Notes: generated from the sequence alone by a model not told the origin. Numbered from the stretch's first letter, positions 28,416-38,297 are shown. The stretch is DNA of 64,000 bases from an uncultured Bacteroidales bacterium (GCA_944326255.1 CALVDG010000007.1:1-64000), one strand, 5' to 3'. Numbers and translations: made by a program.

Positions 28416-29759
28416 TTAGATGATTCCCTGCTCGAGCATAGCCTGAGCCACCTTCATGAAGCCGGCGATGTTGGCACCCTTGACATAGTCAACATGACCG
28501 TCTGCCTGTGTACCGAACTTAACGCAAGCCTCGTGGATGCTCTGCATGATGAAGTGCAGCTTGTCGTCAACTTCCTGTGCGGACCAGCTGATGTGTGAGG
28601 CGTTCTGAGTCATCTCGAGACCTGAAGTAGCCACACCACCGGCGTTGACTGCCTTACCGGGAGCGAAGAGGATACCCTTGCTCTGGAACTCGTGGATAGC
28701 CTCAGGGGTGCAACCCATGTTGGACACCTCGCAGCAGCACCATGTACCGTTGGCGATCAGCTCCTTGGCATCGTCACCGTTCAGCTCGTTCTGGAATGCG
28801 CAAGGCAGAGCGATGTCGCACTTAACGCTCCATGACTTCTTGCCGGCTGTGAACTTGGTAGCCTGAGGGAACTTGTCGTTCATATCCTGAACTTTGTTCC
28901 TGTTGGAAGCACGCATAACGAGCATGTAGTCGATCATCTCGTCGGTGATACCGCCGGGAATCTCGCAGACTCCGTCAGGACCGGAGATGGCGATAACCTT
29001 TGCACCGAGCTGTTTGGCCTTTGTAGCGGCACCCCAAGCCACGTTACCGAAGCCGGAGAGAGCGACTGTCTTGCCCTCGATGCTCTTGCCTGCGTGATGG
29101 AGAAGGTGCTGTGTGAAGTACAGAGCGCCGAATCCTGTAGCCTCAGGACGGAGGATAGAACCACCCCATGTGCCGCCCTTGCCGGTGAGGACTCCTGTGT
29201 TGTACTCGCGGGCCAGCTTCTTGTACATTCCGTACAGATAGCCGATCTCACGTCCGCCGACACCTACGTCACCTGCAGGAATGTCGGTATCGGGGCCGAT
29301 GCATCTCCAGAGCTCATACATGAAGGCCTGGCAGAATCTCATGATCTCAGCGTCAGACTTGCCGACGGGATCGAAGTCAGAACCACCCTTTGCACCGCCC
29401 ATAGGCAGAGTTGTCAGAGCGTTCTTGAATGTCTGCTCGAAACCGAGGAACTTCAGCATGGAAGGAGTAACTGCCTTATGGAAGCGGAGACCTCCCTTGT
29501 AGGGGCCGATGGCTGAGTTGAACTGAACCCTGTAACCGAGGTTGGTCTGAACCTCTCCCTTGTCGTCAACCCAGGTAACCCTGAATGTGAAGATACGGTC
29601 AGGCTCTACGATTCTCTCGACGATCTTAGCCTTCTCGAACTCGGGATGCTGGTTGTAAACCTCTTCGATGGACTCAAGCACCTCGCGGACAGCCTGGAGG
29701 TACTCTTTCTCGTTACCATACTTGGCCTCAAGTTTGGCCATGATTTCTGAAACTTTCAT
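28416..29759 (-). CDS. gdhA: NADP-type glutamate dehydrogenase
   Basis: 447 residues, the length of the hexameric small-subunit enzymes. Converts 2-oxoglutarate and ammonium to glutamate (reversible). The catalytic lysine lies in PMGGAKGGSDFDP (about residue 125), preceded by the substrate-binding KGGLRFH. The Rossmann nucleotide-binding motif is SGFGNVAWGAATKA. Stands between its own terminator and the kor genes; korBA run in the same direction upstream, giving a 2-oxoglutarate/glutamate metabolic cluster. Cofactor preference for NADPH is inferred from the subfamily rather than proved. Confidence 0.97.
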   Translation of the reverse strand: MKVSEIMAKLEAKYGNEKEYLQAVREVLESIEEVYNQHPEFEKAKIVERIVEPDRIFTFRVTWVDDKGEVQTNLGYRVQFNSAIGPYKGGLRFHKAVTPSMLKFLGFEQTFKNALTTLPMGGAKGGSDFDPVGKSDAEIMRFCQAFMYELWRCIGPDTDIPAGDVGVGGREIGYLYGMYKKLAREYNTGVLTGKGGTWGGSILRPEATGFGALYFTQHLLHHAGKSIEGKTVALSGFGNVAWGAATKAKQLGAKVIAISGPDGVCEIPGGITDEMIDYMLVMRASNRNKVQDMNDKFPQATKFTAGKKSWSVKCDIALPCAFQNELNGDDAKELIANGTWCCCEVSNMGCTPEAIHEFQSKGILFAPGKAVNAGGVATSGLEMTQNASHISWSAQEVDDKLHFIMQSIHEACVKFGTQADGHVDYVKGANIAGFMKVAQAMLEQGII

Positions 29760-29801
29760 ATTTCTTGTGTTTTAGTTATGTAAATGAAACTGTTTTCTTA
29801 C

Positions 29802-30818
29802 TTATTTTACTTCCCACGTGGAGCCGCTGTGCAGCAGTTCATCCATGTTGTGAATAGTTGATTTGGCCTTTACCTCCTCGAGCTGGTCCCTGACATTGTC
29901 GTCGTAAGTCTTGTCAGGCACGTCCCTGATAACTCCGAGGGCAACCGGGAACTCGGGCCATTTCATGTCGATGAGCATACTGTGCATACCCATGTCCTGA
30001 GTGTGGGCATCATGCACCAGTATGTCATCCTCGGTGAAACCGCCCTCGCCGATGGTCACCACCTTGAGCTTCTTGTTCTCAAGGATCAGACCCTTGTCCC
30101 TGTTCTTACCGAAAATCATCTTCTCACCATGTCTGAGAACTATCGTCCTGTCAGCCTTCACCTCCTTATCGGAGATCTCGCGGTGAGAGCCGTCATTGTA
30201 TATCACGCAGTTGACAAGCATCTCGGTCACAGAGCATCCGTCATGCTTGGCGGAAGCCACGAATATCTCCTGATTGAGCTTCAGCTCCGAGTCTATGCTT
30301 CGTGCAAAGAATGTGCCGCGCGCACCCATTACCAGAGCACCGGGGTTGAAAGGATGCTCAACCGTGCCGTAAGGCGACGTCTTGGTAATCTTGCCCAGAG
30401 GGGATGTCGGGGAATACTGACCTTTTGTCAGTCCATAGATACGGTTGTTGAAAAGGACGATATTGATGTCGATATTGCGCCTGATGGCGTGTATGAAGTG
30501 GTTTCCGCCGATGGCCAGGGCATCACCGTCACCGGTGGCCTGCCAAATAGACAGTGTCGGATTGGCGACTTTCATACCGGTGGATATCGCGGTGGCACGT
30601 CCGTGGATGCCGTGGAATCCGTAAGTGTTCATATAGTACGGCAGACGCGACGAGCATCCGATACCTGAGACGAATACGAAACGCTCCATCGAGTATCCGA
30701 GATCCTCCGCTACCTGGGGAAGAGCCCTCTGAAGAGAGGCCAACACCGAGTGGTCACCGCATCCGGGGCACCATCTTACTTCCTGATTGCTTTTGAAATC
30801 CTGTGCTGTATATTTCAT
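29802..30818 (-). CDS. korB: 2-oxoacid:ferredoxin oxidoreductase, beta subunit (2-oxoglutarate type)
   Basis: 338 residues. Carries thiamine diphosphate and part of the iron-sulfur site: CPGC near residues 17-20, GIGCSSRLPYYMNTYG (about 53-68), and the TPP/Mg motif GDGDALAIGGNH (96-107) with NNRIYGLTKGQ. With KorA it catalyses ferredoxin-linked interconversion of 2-oxoglutarate and succinyl-CoA. It follows korA by 12 bp. Substrate assignment rests on family resemblance and on gdhA next door; a different 2-oxoacid cannot be excluded. Confidence 0.93.
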   Translation of the reverse strand: MKYTAQDFKSNQEVRWCPGCGDHSVLASLQRALPQVAEDLGYSMERFVFVSGIGCSSRLPYYMNTYGFHGIHGRATAISTGMKVANPTLSIWQATGDGDALAIGGNHFIHAIRRNIDINIVLFNNRIYGLTKGQYSPTSPLGKITKTSPYGTVEHPFNPGALVMGARGTFFARSIDSELKLNQEIFVASAKHDGCSVTEMLVNCVIYNDGSHREISDKEVKADRTIVLRHGEKMIFGKNRDKGLILENKKLKVVTIGEGGFTEDDILVHDAHTQDMGMHSMLIDMKWPEFPVALGVIRDVPDKTYDDNVRDQLEEVKAKSTIHNMDELLHSGSTWEVK

Positions 30819-30830
30819 GGCTGTATCCTC

Positions 30831-32672
30831 CTATAATAATTCATTGACTGCATCCACGACATCCTTTACGATGAAAGGCTGTCCCTGCACCTTGTTCAGC
30901 TGATAGTAATGGAACTTCTGGTGCTTTGCACGCAGATAATCGGCGAACTGACCGGAGTTGAGCTCGCAGACGATGATCTTCTTGAACTTCGAGAAGACCT
31001 CCTCGGTGTTGAGGGGAAGGGGATTGATATAGTCAAAATGAGCCAGGGACACGCTCTTGCCCTGCTTGTGGAACTCCTTGACAGCCGTATAGAGATGGCC
31101 GAATGTTCCGCCCCAGCCGACGATAAGCACCTCGCCGCTCTCGTCTCCGACAACCTTCAGCGGCGGAATGTCGCGGGCCACCAGTGCCACTTTCCTGGCC
31201 CTGGTGTCCACCATCATCTGGTGATTCTGAGGATCGGAGGAGATGACGCCTGCGGGGTTCTTCTCCAGACCGCCTACCCTGTGCTCCAGGCCGGGAATAC
31301 CGGGACGGGCCCATCTGCGGACGAGGGTCTCGGGATCCCTCTCAAAGGGAGCGAACTTGCCGCCGCACTCGGAAGCGTCATTGATGAAAGGAGGATGTAT
31401 CTCGGGAAGATCCTTCATGGAAGGTATCCTCCAGGGCTCGGAACCGTTGCCGAGGAATCCCTCGGTGAGCAGGATGACGGGCATCATGTGCTCCATGGCG
31501 AACTTACCGGCGTAGAATGCCTTCTCAAAGCAGTCCGAAGGAGAATGAGCGGCCATCACCATAATGGGACACTCTCCGTTGCGGCCGTAAAGGGCCTGAT
31601 GCAGGTCGGTCTGCTCGGTCTTGGTAGGTATACCTGTGGACGGGCCGCTGCGCTGAACATCCACGAGCACCAGAGGCAGTTCCGTAATCATGGCCAGTCC
31701 GAGAGCCTCCGACTTCAGGGAAAGACCGGGACCGGAGGTGGTGGTCACTGCAAAATTGCCGGCGTATGCCGCTCCGATGGCGGTGCAGATGCCGGCTATC
31801 TCATCCTCGCACTGGAGGGTCTTGGCCTTGAGTTCCTTATGGATGGCCAGTTCCTCGAGAATAGCAGTGGCGGGTGTGATGGGATATGAACCGCAGAAAA
31901 GGGGCACTCCGGACTTTTCGGAGGCTGCGAGCAGACCCCATGCCGTGGCCTGGTTGCCGTTGATATTGCGGTATGTGCCTTTCTCCTGCTTGGCAGGCTG
32001 CACATAGTAGGTGTTTGCTATAGCGTGAATATTGGAGGCGTAGTTGAAACCGTCCTTGAGGACTTTCTTGTTGGTGTCGATAAGAGCCGGCTTCTTCTTG
32101 AACTTGCGTTCCAGATACTCGAATGTATGGTCAAGTTCCTTATTGAACATGAAGAAGCACATGCCGAGGGTAAACATGTTCTTGCACCTTACGATGGCTT
32201 TCATGTCCAGGCCGCTGTCCTTCAGGCTTTCCTTCGTCAGAGTGGTTATAGGAGACACGATGATGTTCCTGTCACCTATGCCCAACTCCTCAATGGGATT
32301 CATGGTCTTGAATCCGGCCTTCTGGATACCTTTCTCGTCGAAGGCATCCTCATCGAGGATGATGGCCGCCGTAGGTTTCGCCCACTTGGCATTGGCCATA
32401 AGCGCCGCGGGATTCATGGCGACAAGCACATCGCAGAAATCTCCGGGAGTGTTGATCTCAACAGAACCTATGTGTACCTGAAAACCGGACACACCTGAAA
32501 CAGTACCCTGAGGAGCCCGGATCTCCGCCGGGTAGTCAGGAAATGTAGAGATCTCGTTACCGAAAAGCGCGGAAGAATCGGCGAACAGCGTACCTGTCAG
32601 CTGCATACCGTCTCCGGAGTCGCCGGCGAACCGGATAACGACATCTTCTATATCAATAACTTTGTGTTGCAT
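30831..32672 (-). CDS. korA: 2-oxoacid:ferredoxin oxidoreductase, fused gamma-alpha subunit
   Basis: 613 residues. The N-terminal gamma-type domain (about 1-190, beginning RFAGDSGDGMQLTG) is fused to the alpha/pyrimidine-binding domain (about 220-600; GSYPITPATAILEELA, TTTSGPGLSLKSEALGLA). This is the usual fused architecture in Bacteroidota. No separate 4Fe-4S ferredoxin-like delta subunit gene is adjacent, consistent with the two-subunit form that relies on external ferredoxin. First gene of korA-korB; a promoter -7 element lies 24 bp upstream. Confidence 0.94.
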   Translation of the reverse strand: MQHKVIDIEDVVIRFAGDSGDGMQLTGTLFADSSALFGNEISTFPDYPAEIRAPQGTVSGVSGFQVHIGSVEINTPGDFCDVLVAMNPAALMANAKWAKPTAAIILDEDAFDEKGIQKAGFKTMNPIEELGIGDRNIIVSPITTLTKESLKDSGLDMKAIVRCKNMFTLGMCFFMFNKELDHTFEYLERKFKKKPALIDTNKKVLKDGFNYASNIHAIANTYYVQPAKQEKGTYRNINGNQATAWGLLAASEKSGVPLFCGSYPITPATAILEELAIHKELKAKTLQCEDEIAGICTAIGAAYAGNFAVTTTSGPGLSLKSEALGLAMITELPLVLVDVQRSGPSTGIPTKTEQTDLHQALYGRNGECPIMVMAAHSPSDCFEKAFYAGKFAMEHMMPVILLTEGFLGNGSEPWRIPSMKDLPEIHPPFINDASECGGKFAPFERDPETLVRRWARPGIPGLEHRVGGLEKNPAGVISSDPQNHQMMVDTRARKVALVARDIPPLKVVGDESGEVLIVGWGGTFGHLYTAVKEFHKQGKSVSLAHFDYINPLPLNTEEVFSKFKKIIVCELNSGQFADYLRAKHQKFHYYQLNKVQGQPFIVKDVVDAVNELL

Positions 32673-32696
32673 TATTGTGTTGATTATAATTTCTTA

Positions 32697-32704
32697 CAAA
32701 TGTA
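32697..32704 (-). promoter_or_regulatory. Candidate -7 element before korAB
   Basis: Minus-strand TACATTTG matches TAnnTTTG exactly, 24 bp upstream of the korA ATG. The -33 region is weak. Confidence 0.5.
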
Positions 32705-32747
32705 AGGATATTTCCTAACAAAACGAATTATTTCAGAAGTATTTTAT

Positions 32748-32788
32748 AAAAAGTGAAAGGACTGCCCCTGAAACAGGGAAAGTCCTTT
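32748..32788 (-). terminator. Intrinsic terminator after ompH (nadK-uppS-bamA-ompH set)
   Basis: Minus-strand stem AAAGGACT-CCCTG / CAGGG-AGTCCTTT (32756-32788, small internal mismatch), then CAC and five T (32748-32752). Confidence 0.85.
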
Positions 32789-32819
32789 TAACATATTGCA
32801 AAGTTATTGTTTTCAAACA

Positions 32820-33368
32820 CTAACGCTGTGCCTGATTCTGAGGCAGCACCTTGTCCAGCGGTATATTGAGAGCCGTCTTGACCTGCTCGGTGACATCCAT
32901 GCTCTGCGCTGCGTCAAAATAGGGAATGACACCCATAGATGTATCGAACACATATATAAGTCCGTTGGCCCTGCCTACCTTGGCCACGGCCTCATTGGCT
33001 TTCTGCTGTATGGGAGCCATAAGCTGCTGCTGAAGGTTGTTCATATCCATCTGAGCGTTCTGGTTGTACTGTGTGATACGGGCTTCAAGATCCTGTATTT
33101 CCTGCTGCTTGGTAGCCAGCACCGAAGGTGTCCAGTTGGCGCTCATCTGCTGATAAGTCGTAATCTTGGTGTTGTACTCCTCTATCATCGCGTTGTAGGT
33201 CTCCTGCATACTTGCGCTGAACTTCTCCATTTCCACACGGGCAGAATCCATCTCGTCCATCAGGAAAATCACTTCCTGCATATTTACATGCCCGAATTTC
33301 ATTCCCTGCGCCGAGGCCAGGGTCGCAACTGAGAAAACGCTCAATGCTATTACAATAATCCTTTTCAT
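32820..33368 (-). CDS. OmpH/Skp-family periplasmic chaperone
   Basis: 182 residues. Signal peptide (cleavage after about residue 20, ASAQ), then FGHVNMQEVIFLMDEMDSA and a long Gln/Glu-rich coiled coil (about 40-130) typical of the tentacles of Skp, which holds unfolded outer-membrane proteins on their way to BamA. It lies 50 bp downstream of bamA in the same direction and ends at a terminator. A second, different OmpH paralogue is encoded divergently at 37684. Confidence 0.92.
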   Translation of the reverse strand: MKRIIVIALSVFSVATLASAQGMKFGHVNMQEVIFLMDEMDSARVEMEKFSASMQETYNAMIEEYNTKITTYQQMSANWTPSVLATKQQEIQDLEARITQYNQNAQMDMNNLQQQLMAPIQQKANEAVAKVGRANGLIYVFDTSMGVIPYFDAAQSMDVTEQVKTALNIPLDKVLPQNQAQR

Positions 33369-33418
33369 TTTAGTTGTTCTTTTCTTATTGACTGCAAAAT
33401 TAATAAAATTTCATATCA

Positions 33419-35941
33419 TTAGAACTGCTGTCCTATCACGAAGTGGAAATTCGAGCCGCCCCTGTCCATACCCTGAACCGGATCAAAGCCCCATCCCCAG
33501 TCAACTCCAAGCAGTCCGATCATAGGAAGCATAATCCTGACTCCGACTCCAGCCGAACGCTTGATCTGGAACGGATTGAATTCCCGGATATCCTCCCAGC
33601 AGTTGCCTCCTTCCAGGAAGGCCAGCACGTATATAGTAGACTGAGGCTGCAGGATTACCGGATACCTCAACTCTATAGTGAACTTATCGTACACATGGCC
33701 GACATAGATGCCGTCCTCATTGACAGGTGTCAGGGAATAGTTGGAGTATCCTCTCAATGCGATAATCTCCGAGCCGTAAGTATTGTAGCCGGACATACCG
33801 TCACCGCCGACCTGATACCCCTCGAAAGGAGAGTATCCCAGATTCTTGTTGTAATACCCCAGATATCCGAACTGCGCCCTGGTCATCAGCACCAGATCAT
33901 CGAACAGACGTACATACAGAGCTCCCTTGAAAGTCCATTTGTGATATTCTATCCACCTGTACCTCTCCTGATCCGTCATAGAGGCATAATCGGTGTTCTT
34001 GTCCCTGAACAGGGAATAGGGAGGCGTCAGCTGCAATGACAGCTGGAAATCCGAACCTTCCCTCGGATAAATCATCTGGTCCGTAGAGTTTCTGGCCAGT
34101 GTGATCTTATAGCTTATGTTGTTTGAGCGGCCGGTCTCAAAGAGGAAATTGTACCGCCAGTTGTGCAGGTTGTACGTCTGCCAGCTGAGTTCGTGGTAAA
34201 GGACAAAATAGCTGTCAGGCCATTTCAGACGGCTTCCCAGCGAGGCTGCGATACCGTAGACCTCATAATACTCGTCTGTATTCTGATAAAAATAATAGGA
34301 GTTCGTCTGACGGGTATAATATCCGGCCAGATTGAACGAGGTCGGTTTCTTTCCGAAAAGCCAAGGCTCTATGAAATTGATTGAAGCTGCAGTATAGTAT
34401 GTACCGTTGGTCTGGAAACGGATGGAGAGCGTCTGGGCATCACCCAAGGGTACAGGACGCCATGCGCCTCTCTTGAACATCCTCTTTATAGAGAAATTGT
34501 TGAAGCTTACACCGACTGTTCCCACGAACGAATATCCACCCCATCCTCCTGAGAGCTCGAACTGGGAGTTGGGCTTTTCCTGCAGATTGTAAGAGATATC
34601 CACAGTATTGTTCAGCTGATTGGGTATCACCGAATAGCCGCGCGTATGGTCCAAAGCCTGCTCAGGGTCAAAGTTACCCATCGACGCAATCTCCCTCAGG
34701 GAACGCTCCAGCATGGACTGACTGTACAGATACCCCGGCTTGGTGAACAGCTGGCGGCGCACTACCTTCTCATTGGTTATAGTATTGCCGCTGATGATTA
34801 TCTTGTTGAAAGTGGCCGGCTTGCCCTCCACCATGCGGAGCTCGACATCCACCGAATCCCCCACTATATTGGTCTCGACCGGTATGATATTGAAAAATAT
34901 GTACCCCTGGTCAGCGTACAGGGTATGAATGTCCATGAACTCTTTCTTAGGATCACCGAACAGTCTCTTCTCCAGGTTCACGACATCATAGACATCTCCT
35001 TTCTTAATCATAAGGACAGCGTCCAGCTGCTCTGATGTATACAGGGAATTACCGGTCCAGGTTATATTCCTGAAATAGTACTTCTTGCCTTCGTCTATGA
35101 CAAACTTGATGCCCAGACGGTCCGGTTCTATATAATATATGGAGTCCTTGACTATGCGTGCATCCCTGTAACCGGCCTCATTGAAGACACTGAGCATGGA
35201 CTGCTTGTCGTTCTCGTATTCCTTCTCGTTGAATTTCTTGGTCTTGAAGATATTACGGAAACGCATGTCCCTGGTCTTCGCCATGGCTCCGATCAGTTTG
35301 CCGTCAGGAACATGGTCATTGCCCTCAAATGTGATGGTCTTTATCTTGACCTTCGACTTGCGGTCCACGACAAAGGTGACGCGCACAGCGTTCTTTACCA
35401 CGGTATCCCTGACCTGAATCACGTCCACGTCTGCATTGAGGAATCCTTTCTCCTTGAAATAGTCCTTGATGATTCCGACTGATGAGTTGAGCACATAATC
35501 CGACAGGGGCACATTGCGCCGGAGGCTAAGCCTGTCCTGCAGCTCCGTCTGCTCCGAATTCTTGATACCCTGGAAATTCCATCTTGAGACTCTGGGCCTC
35601 TCCTGCAGCCACAGTGCCAGATACACTGTATCCCCCATCGCTGAAAGCGAATCAATATTGAGAGACACGTCCGAAAAATGCTTCTGCGCCCATATACGGC
35701 TGACCACAGATGCGGTAACATCTCCCGGCACAGTTATCTCCATGCCCTCCTTCAAGCCGGTCAATGCCAGAATCTGCGACTCTCCAAGGTACTTGACACC
35801 TTTCACCTTGATGCCTCCCAGCACATATTTTTTAGGATGAAGATAATCTACGACAACGTCCGCGGAGCTCTGCTGCGCATACAACAGCCCCGCTGTCATC
35901 AGTGACAATACCAGGAAAAGCGTCCTTTTCAATGTCATCAT
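33419..35941 (-). CDS. bamA: Outer-membrane protein assembly factor BamA
   Basis: 840 residues: signal peptide (to about 22), several POTRA domains (about 40-430; for example GGIKVKGVKYLGE, TFEGNDHVPDGKL, ITWTGNSLYTSEQL, IIISGNTITNEKVVRRQL) and a C-terminal 16-strand Omp85 barrel ending in GQQF. The lid-lock type region VGVRIMLPMIGLLGVDWGWGF is present near the end. Central component that inserts beta-barrel proteins, including SusC transporters, into the outer membrane. Its ATG overlaps the uppS stop (4 bp), so uppS and bamA are cotranscribed. Confidence 0.96.
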   Translation of the reverse strand: MMTLKRTLFLVLSLMTAGLLYAQQSSADVVVDYLHPKKYVLGGIKVKGVKYLGESQILALTGLKEGMEITVPGDVTASVVSRIWAQKHFSDVSLNIDSLSAMGDTVYLALWLQERPRVSRWNFQGIKNSEQTELQDRLSLRRNVPLSDYVLNSSVGIIKDYFKEKGFLNADVDVIQVRDTVVKNAVRVTFVVDRKSKVKIKTITFEGNDHVPDGKLIGAMAKTRDMRFRNIFKTKKFNEKEYENDKQSMLSVFNEAGYRDARIVKDSIYYIEPDRLGIKFVIDEGKKYYFRNITWTGNSLYTSEQLDAVLMIKKGDVYDVVNLEKRLFGDPKKEFMDIHTLYADQGYIFFNIIPVETNIVGDSVDVELRMVEGKPATFNKIIISGNTITNEKVVRRQLFTKPGYLYSQSMLERSLREIASMGNFDPEQALDHTRGYSVIPNQLNNTVDISYNLQEKPNSQFELSGGWGGYSFVGTVGVSFNNFSIKRMFKRGAWRPVPLGDAQTLSIRFQTNGTYYTAASINFIEPWLFGKKPTSFNLAGYYTRQTNSYYFYQNTDEYYEVYGIAASLGSRLKWPDSYFVLYHELSWQTYNLHNWRYNFLFETGRSNNISYKITLARNSTDQMIYPREGSDFQLSLQLTPPYSLFRDKNTDYASMTDQERYRWIEYHKWTFKGALYVRLFDDLVLMTRAQFGYLGYYNKNLGYSPFEGYQVGGDGMSGYNTYGSEIIALRGYSNYSLTPVNEDGIYVGHVYDKFTIELRYPVILQPQSTIYVLAFLEGGNCWEDIREFNPFQIKRSAGVGVRIMLPMIGLLGVDWGWGFDPVQGMDRGGSNFHFVIGQQF

Positions 35942-36666
35942 TTGGAATCGCTAATTTCAATTTTTATCTGCTCGCCCGTCTTCCCGAACCGTCTTTCCCG
36001 GGATGCGTAGCTGTCAAGTGCTGTCCGGAACTCGTTTTTGCGAAAATCGGGCCAAAGGACATCCGTAAAATAAAATTCGGTATACGCACACTGCCAGAGC
36101 ATGAAATTGCTTATCCTCTGCTCCCCGCTGGTCCTTATCAGAAGATCCGGGTCCGGTATTCCGGCTGTTGCCAGATAATCTCCGAAATGTCCCGCAGGAG
36201 CTCCTGCCGCCGCGAACTTCCGGGCAGCCTGCTCAATATCCCACTTGCCGCTGTAGCTCAGAAATACCACGAGCGTCAGCCCCGTATTGCCGGCTGTTTC
36301 CTCCATCGCCCCGTCTATATCCCTGTTAAGATCTTCCGGAAGGCGGCTCCTGTTGCCTATTACGATAAAGCGGATGTTATTCTTATGAAAAGTCGGTCTT
36401 TCATTGAGAATAGACACGGCCATAAGGCGCATCAGCTCTGAGACCTCCGCATCCGGGCGGTTCCAGTTCTCCTCCGAGAATGCGAAGAAACTCAGATACT
36501 CAATACCCGTTTCCACTGCGAACTCCGAGCAGGCTCTTACACTCTCCGTCCCCTCGTGATGCCCGAACACCCGTTCCTTGCCGCGCTGTCTGGCCCAACG
36601 CCCGTTCCCGTCCATTATTATCGCCACATGTCTTGGCAGCATACTCTTGTCCATATCTGTTTTCAA
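35938..36666 (-). CDS. uppS: Undecaprenyl diphosphate synthase (cis-prenyltransferase)
   Basis: 242 residues. Makes the C55 lipid carrier for peptidoglycan and surface polysaccharides from farnesyl diphosphate and isopentenyl diphosphate. The catalytic-Asp motif AIIMDGNGRWA is at about residues 15-25; substrate-binding features include SFFAFSEENWNRP and the C-terminal DLLIRTSGEQRISNFMLWQ with the conserved TDVLWPDF. Overlaps nadK and bamA by 4 bp each. Confidence 0.97.
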   Translation of the reverse strand: MKTDMDKSMLPRHVAIIMDGNGRWARQRGKERVFGHHEGTESVRACSEFAVETGIEYLSFFAFSEENWNRPDAEVSELMRLMAVSILNERPTFHKNNIRFIVIGNRSRLPEDLNRDIDGAMEETAGNTGLTLVVFLSYSGKWDIEQAARKFAAAGAPAGHFGDYLATAGIPDPDLLIRTSGEQRISNFMLWQCAYTEFYFTDVLWPDFRKNEFRTALDSYASRERRFGKTGEQIKIEISDSK

Positions 36667-37556
36667 TATTTTATTCTGTCATTCCTGCGGTCCTCCCCCC
36701 AAAGCAGCTTCTCATTCAAAGCCTCGAAAAAGCCGGCCTGCCCGAATGTCACACATGAAAGAGCGAAGTCCGCTTTCCGCACCGTCACCTTCCTGTCCTC
36801 GGCCACATCCATGAAACGGTTGTCCACCGAGAGCAGAGTACGTCTTCCCCCTGAACGTATAACGACCTCTATCTCCGATGTATCCGGCACTATCAACGGT
36901 CTCACGTTGAGATTGTGCGGGGCCATCGGAGTAATGATGAAGACCGAAGAGTCCGGCACCACGACCGGGCCTCCCACGCTGAGAGAATAAGCCGTAGAGC
37001 CGGTCGGGGTCGCTATGAGCAGCCCGTCCGCCCAGTAAGTAGGTATGCGCATCCCGTCGATAGACACCTCTATGCCTATCATATTGGGGCCGTAACGCTG
37101 CATGGTTATCTCATTGAGGGCATAGGGATAGATATCCGGAGTCAGTCCCCCGTAGGAAACTTCCAGCAGACTCCTTTTCCGCACACTGTAATCCCCCTCT
37201 ATCATCCTGTCCACAATACCGCATCCTGCATCTCCGCTTCCCGCCGAAGTCAGAAAACCCAGCCGTCCGAAATTGATGCCGGCGACCGGTATTCCCCTCC
37301 TGCCCACCATCGTCAGAGAACTGAGAAAAGTCCCGTCACCTCCAAGGGACAGGAATATATCCACGTCCGCAGGCAGGTCCTCCCCGGATGCAAATACCTC
37401 TCCCGGCAAGGGCCGTACACCCGCACCGGCAAGACAGTCCGCCAGTTCCGAGAAAAACGAAAGCCTCACACCTTTTATAATAAGGTGCTCCAGCAATGCC
37501 GTCATTCTACTTGCGGTGTCAGGCCCCGGATTGCGGCCATATAGAGCAAAGTGCAT
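36663..37556 (-). CDS. nadK: NAD kinase
   Basis: 297 residues from the chosen ATG at 37556 (MHFALYGRNPG). Phosphorylates NAD to NADP. The motif LSLGGDGTFL and the conserved later segments NFGRLGFLTSAG and TPTGSTAYSLSVGGP are present. An in-frame extension to 37634 exists but reads through an AT-rich intergenic promoter region and does not resemble the family N-terminus, so I reject it. The gene overlaps uppS by 4 bp and is the first of the nadK-uppS-bamA-ompH set; its promoter should lie in the divergent region with ompH2. Confidence 0.95.
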   Translation of the reverse strand: MHFALYGRNPGPDTASRMTALLEHLIIKGVRLSFFSELADCLAGAGVRPLPGEVFASGEDLPADVDIFLSLGGDGTFLSSLTMVGRRGIPVAGINFGRLGFLTSAGSGDAGCGIVDRMIEGDYSVRKRSLLEVSYGGLTPDIYPYALNEITMQRYGPNMIGIEVSIDGMRIPTYWADGLLIATPTGSTAYSLSVGGPVVVPDSSVFIITPMAPHNLNVRPLIVPDTSEIEVVIRSGGRRTLLSVDNRFMDVAEDRKVTVRKADFALSCVTFGQAGFFEALNEKLLWGEDRRNDRIKY

Positions 37557-37617
37557 GTTCTCTGTTTTTGCTATACAAATTGCAAATATTGCGAATTTAT
37601 TTTGATAAAGCCCTATT

Positions 37618-37649
37618 TTTGCAAAAAAACTCATTTTTATTTACTTTTG
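37618..37649 (+). promoter_or_regulatory. Promoter of the second ompH gene
   Basis: TTTG (37618-37621), exactly 20-bp spacer, TACTTTTG (37642-37649): an exact match to the Bacteroidota primary-sigma consensus TTTG-N19/20-TAnnTTTG, 34 bp before the ATG. Confidence 0.8.
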
Positions 37650-37683
37650 TATTTTAAATGATTAATAACTCTACAATACGGAA

Positions 37684-38292
37684 ATGAAGAAAGTCAATCT
37701 TATCCTCAACATCGTACTCGTGCTGGCTGTCGCCGCATTGTACGTACTGCATTTCACCGGCAACAGTAAAACCGAGCACACGGCTTCCGCAGAAGACAGC
37801 CGGATAACCGCAGGCAGCGGGGACATCGTCTATATCAACCTCGACACCCTGGTCAACCAGTACGATATGTACAACGACCTCCGCACGGAACTTGAAAGCA
37901 AGGTCAGCGCCATTGAGAATGACCTGAACAAGAAGGGAAGAGCCCTTGAGAACGACATGAAGAGTTTTCAAGAAAAAATGCAGAAAGGTCTACTGACACG
38001 GTCTCAGATGGAGACCATGCAGAACGACCTGATGGCACGCGACCAGGAGCTCCGCAACCTGTCCCAGCAGAAACAGATGGAGCTGGCCGAGGAAGAGAGC
38101 GTCATGTACAACAGGGTAATGGATGCCATAAGGACTTATGTTGACAATTACAACAAAGACAAGCAGTTCTCGCTGATACTTACCACCACGGCTGCTACGA
38201 ACTCAATAATCAGCGGCGACCAGGGACTCAACATTACGACCGAAGTCATAAACGGCCTCAATCAGGAATACATCAGGAACCGAAATAAATAA
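37684..38292 (+). CDS. OmpH/Skp-family protein, membrane-anchored paralogue
   Basis: 202 residues with an N-terminal hydrophobic helix (about 5-24) that lacks an obvious signal-peptidase site, so it may be a periplasmic protein tethered to the inner membrane. Then come DIVYINLDTLVNQYDMY and a long coiled coil (about 60-150). Similar in plan to the ompH gene at 32820 but diverged. It reads away from nadK behind a consensus promoter and is followed after 5 bp by a glycosyltransferase gene with a TTG start. Confidence 0.88.
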   Translation: MKKVNLILNIVLVLAVAALYVLHFTGNSKTEHTASAEDSRITAGSGDIVYINLDTLVNQYDMYNDLRTELESKVSAIENDLNKKGRALENDMKSFQEKMQKGLLTRSQMETMQNDLMARDQELRNLSQQKQMELAEEESVMYNRVMDAIRTYVDNYNKDKQFSLILTTTAATNSIISGDQGLNITTEVINGLNQEYIRNRNK

Positions 38293-38297
38293 CTGCC

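Noticed and set aside
33395..33402. Minus-strand TAATTTTG as a separate promoter for ompH after bamA
   Set aside because: Matches the -7 consensus but has no -33 partner and lies in a 50-bp gap within a likely operon; support is too weak.
37557..37634. Longer nadK start
   Set aside because: The extension runs through the AT-rich divergent promoter region and is not like NAD kinase N-termini; ATG at 37556 gives the normal start.
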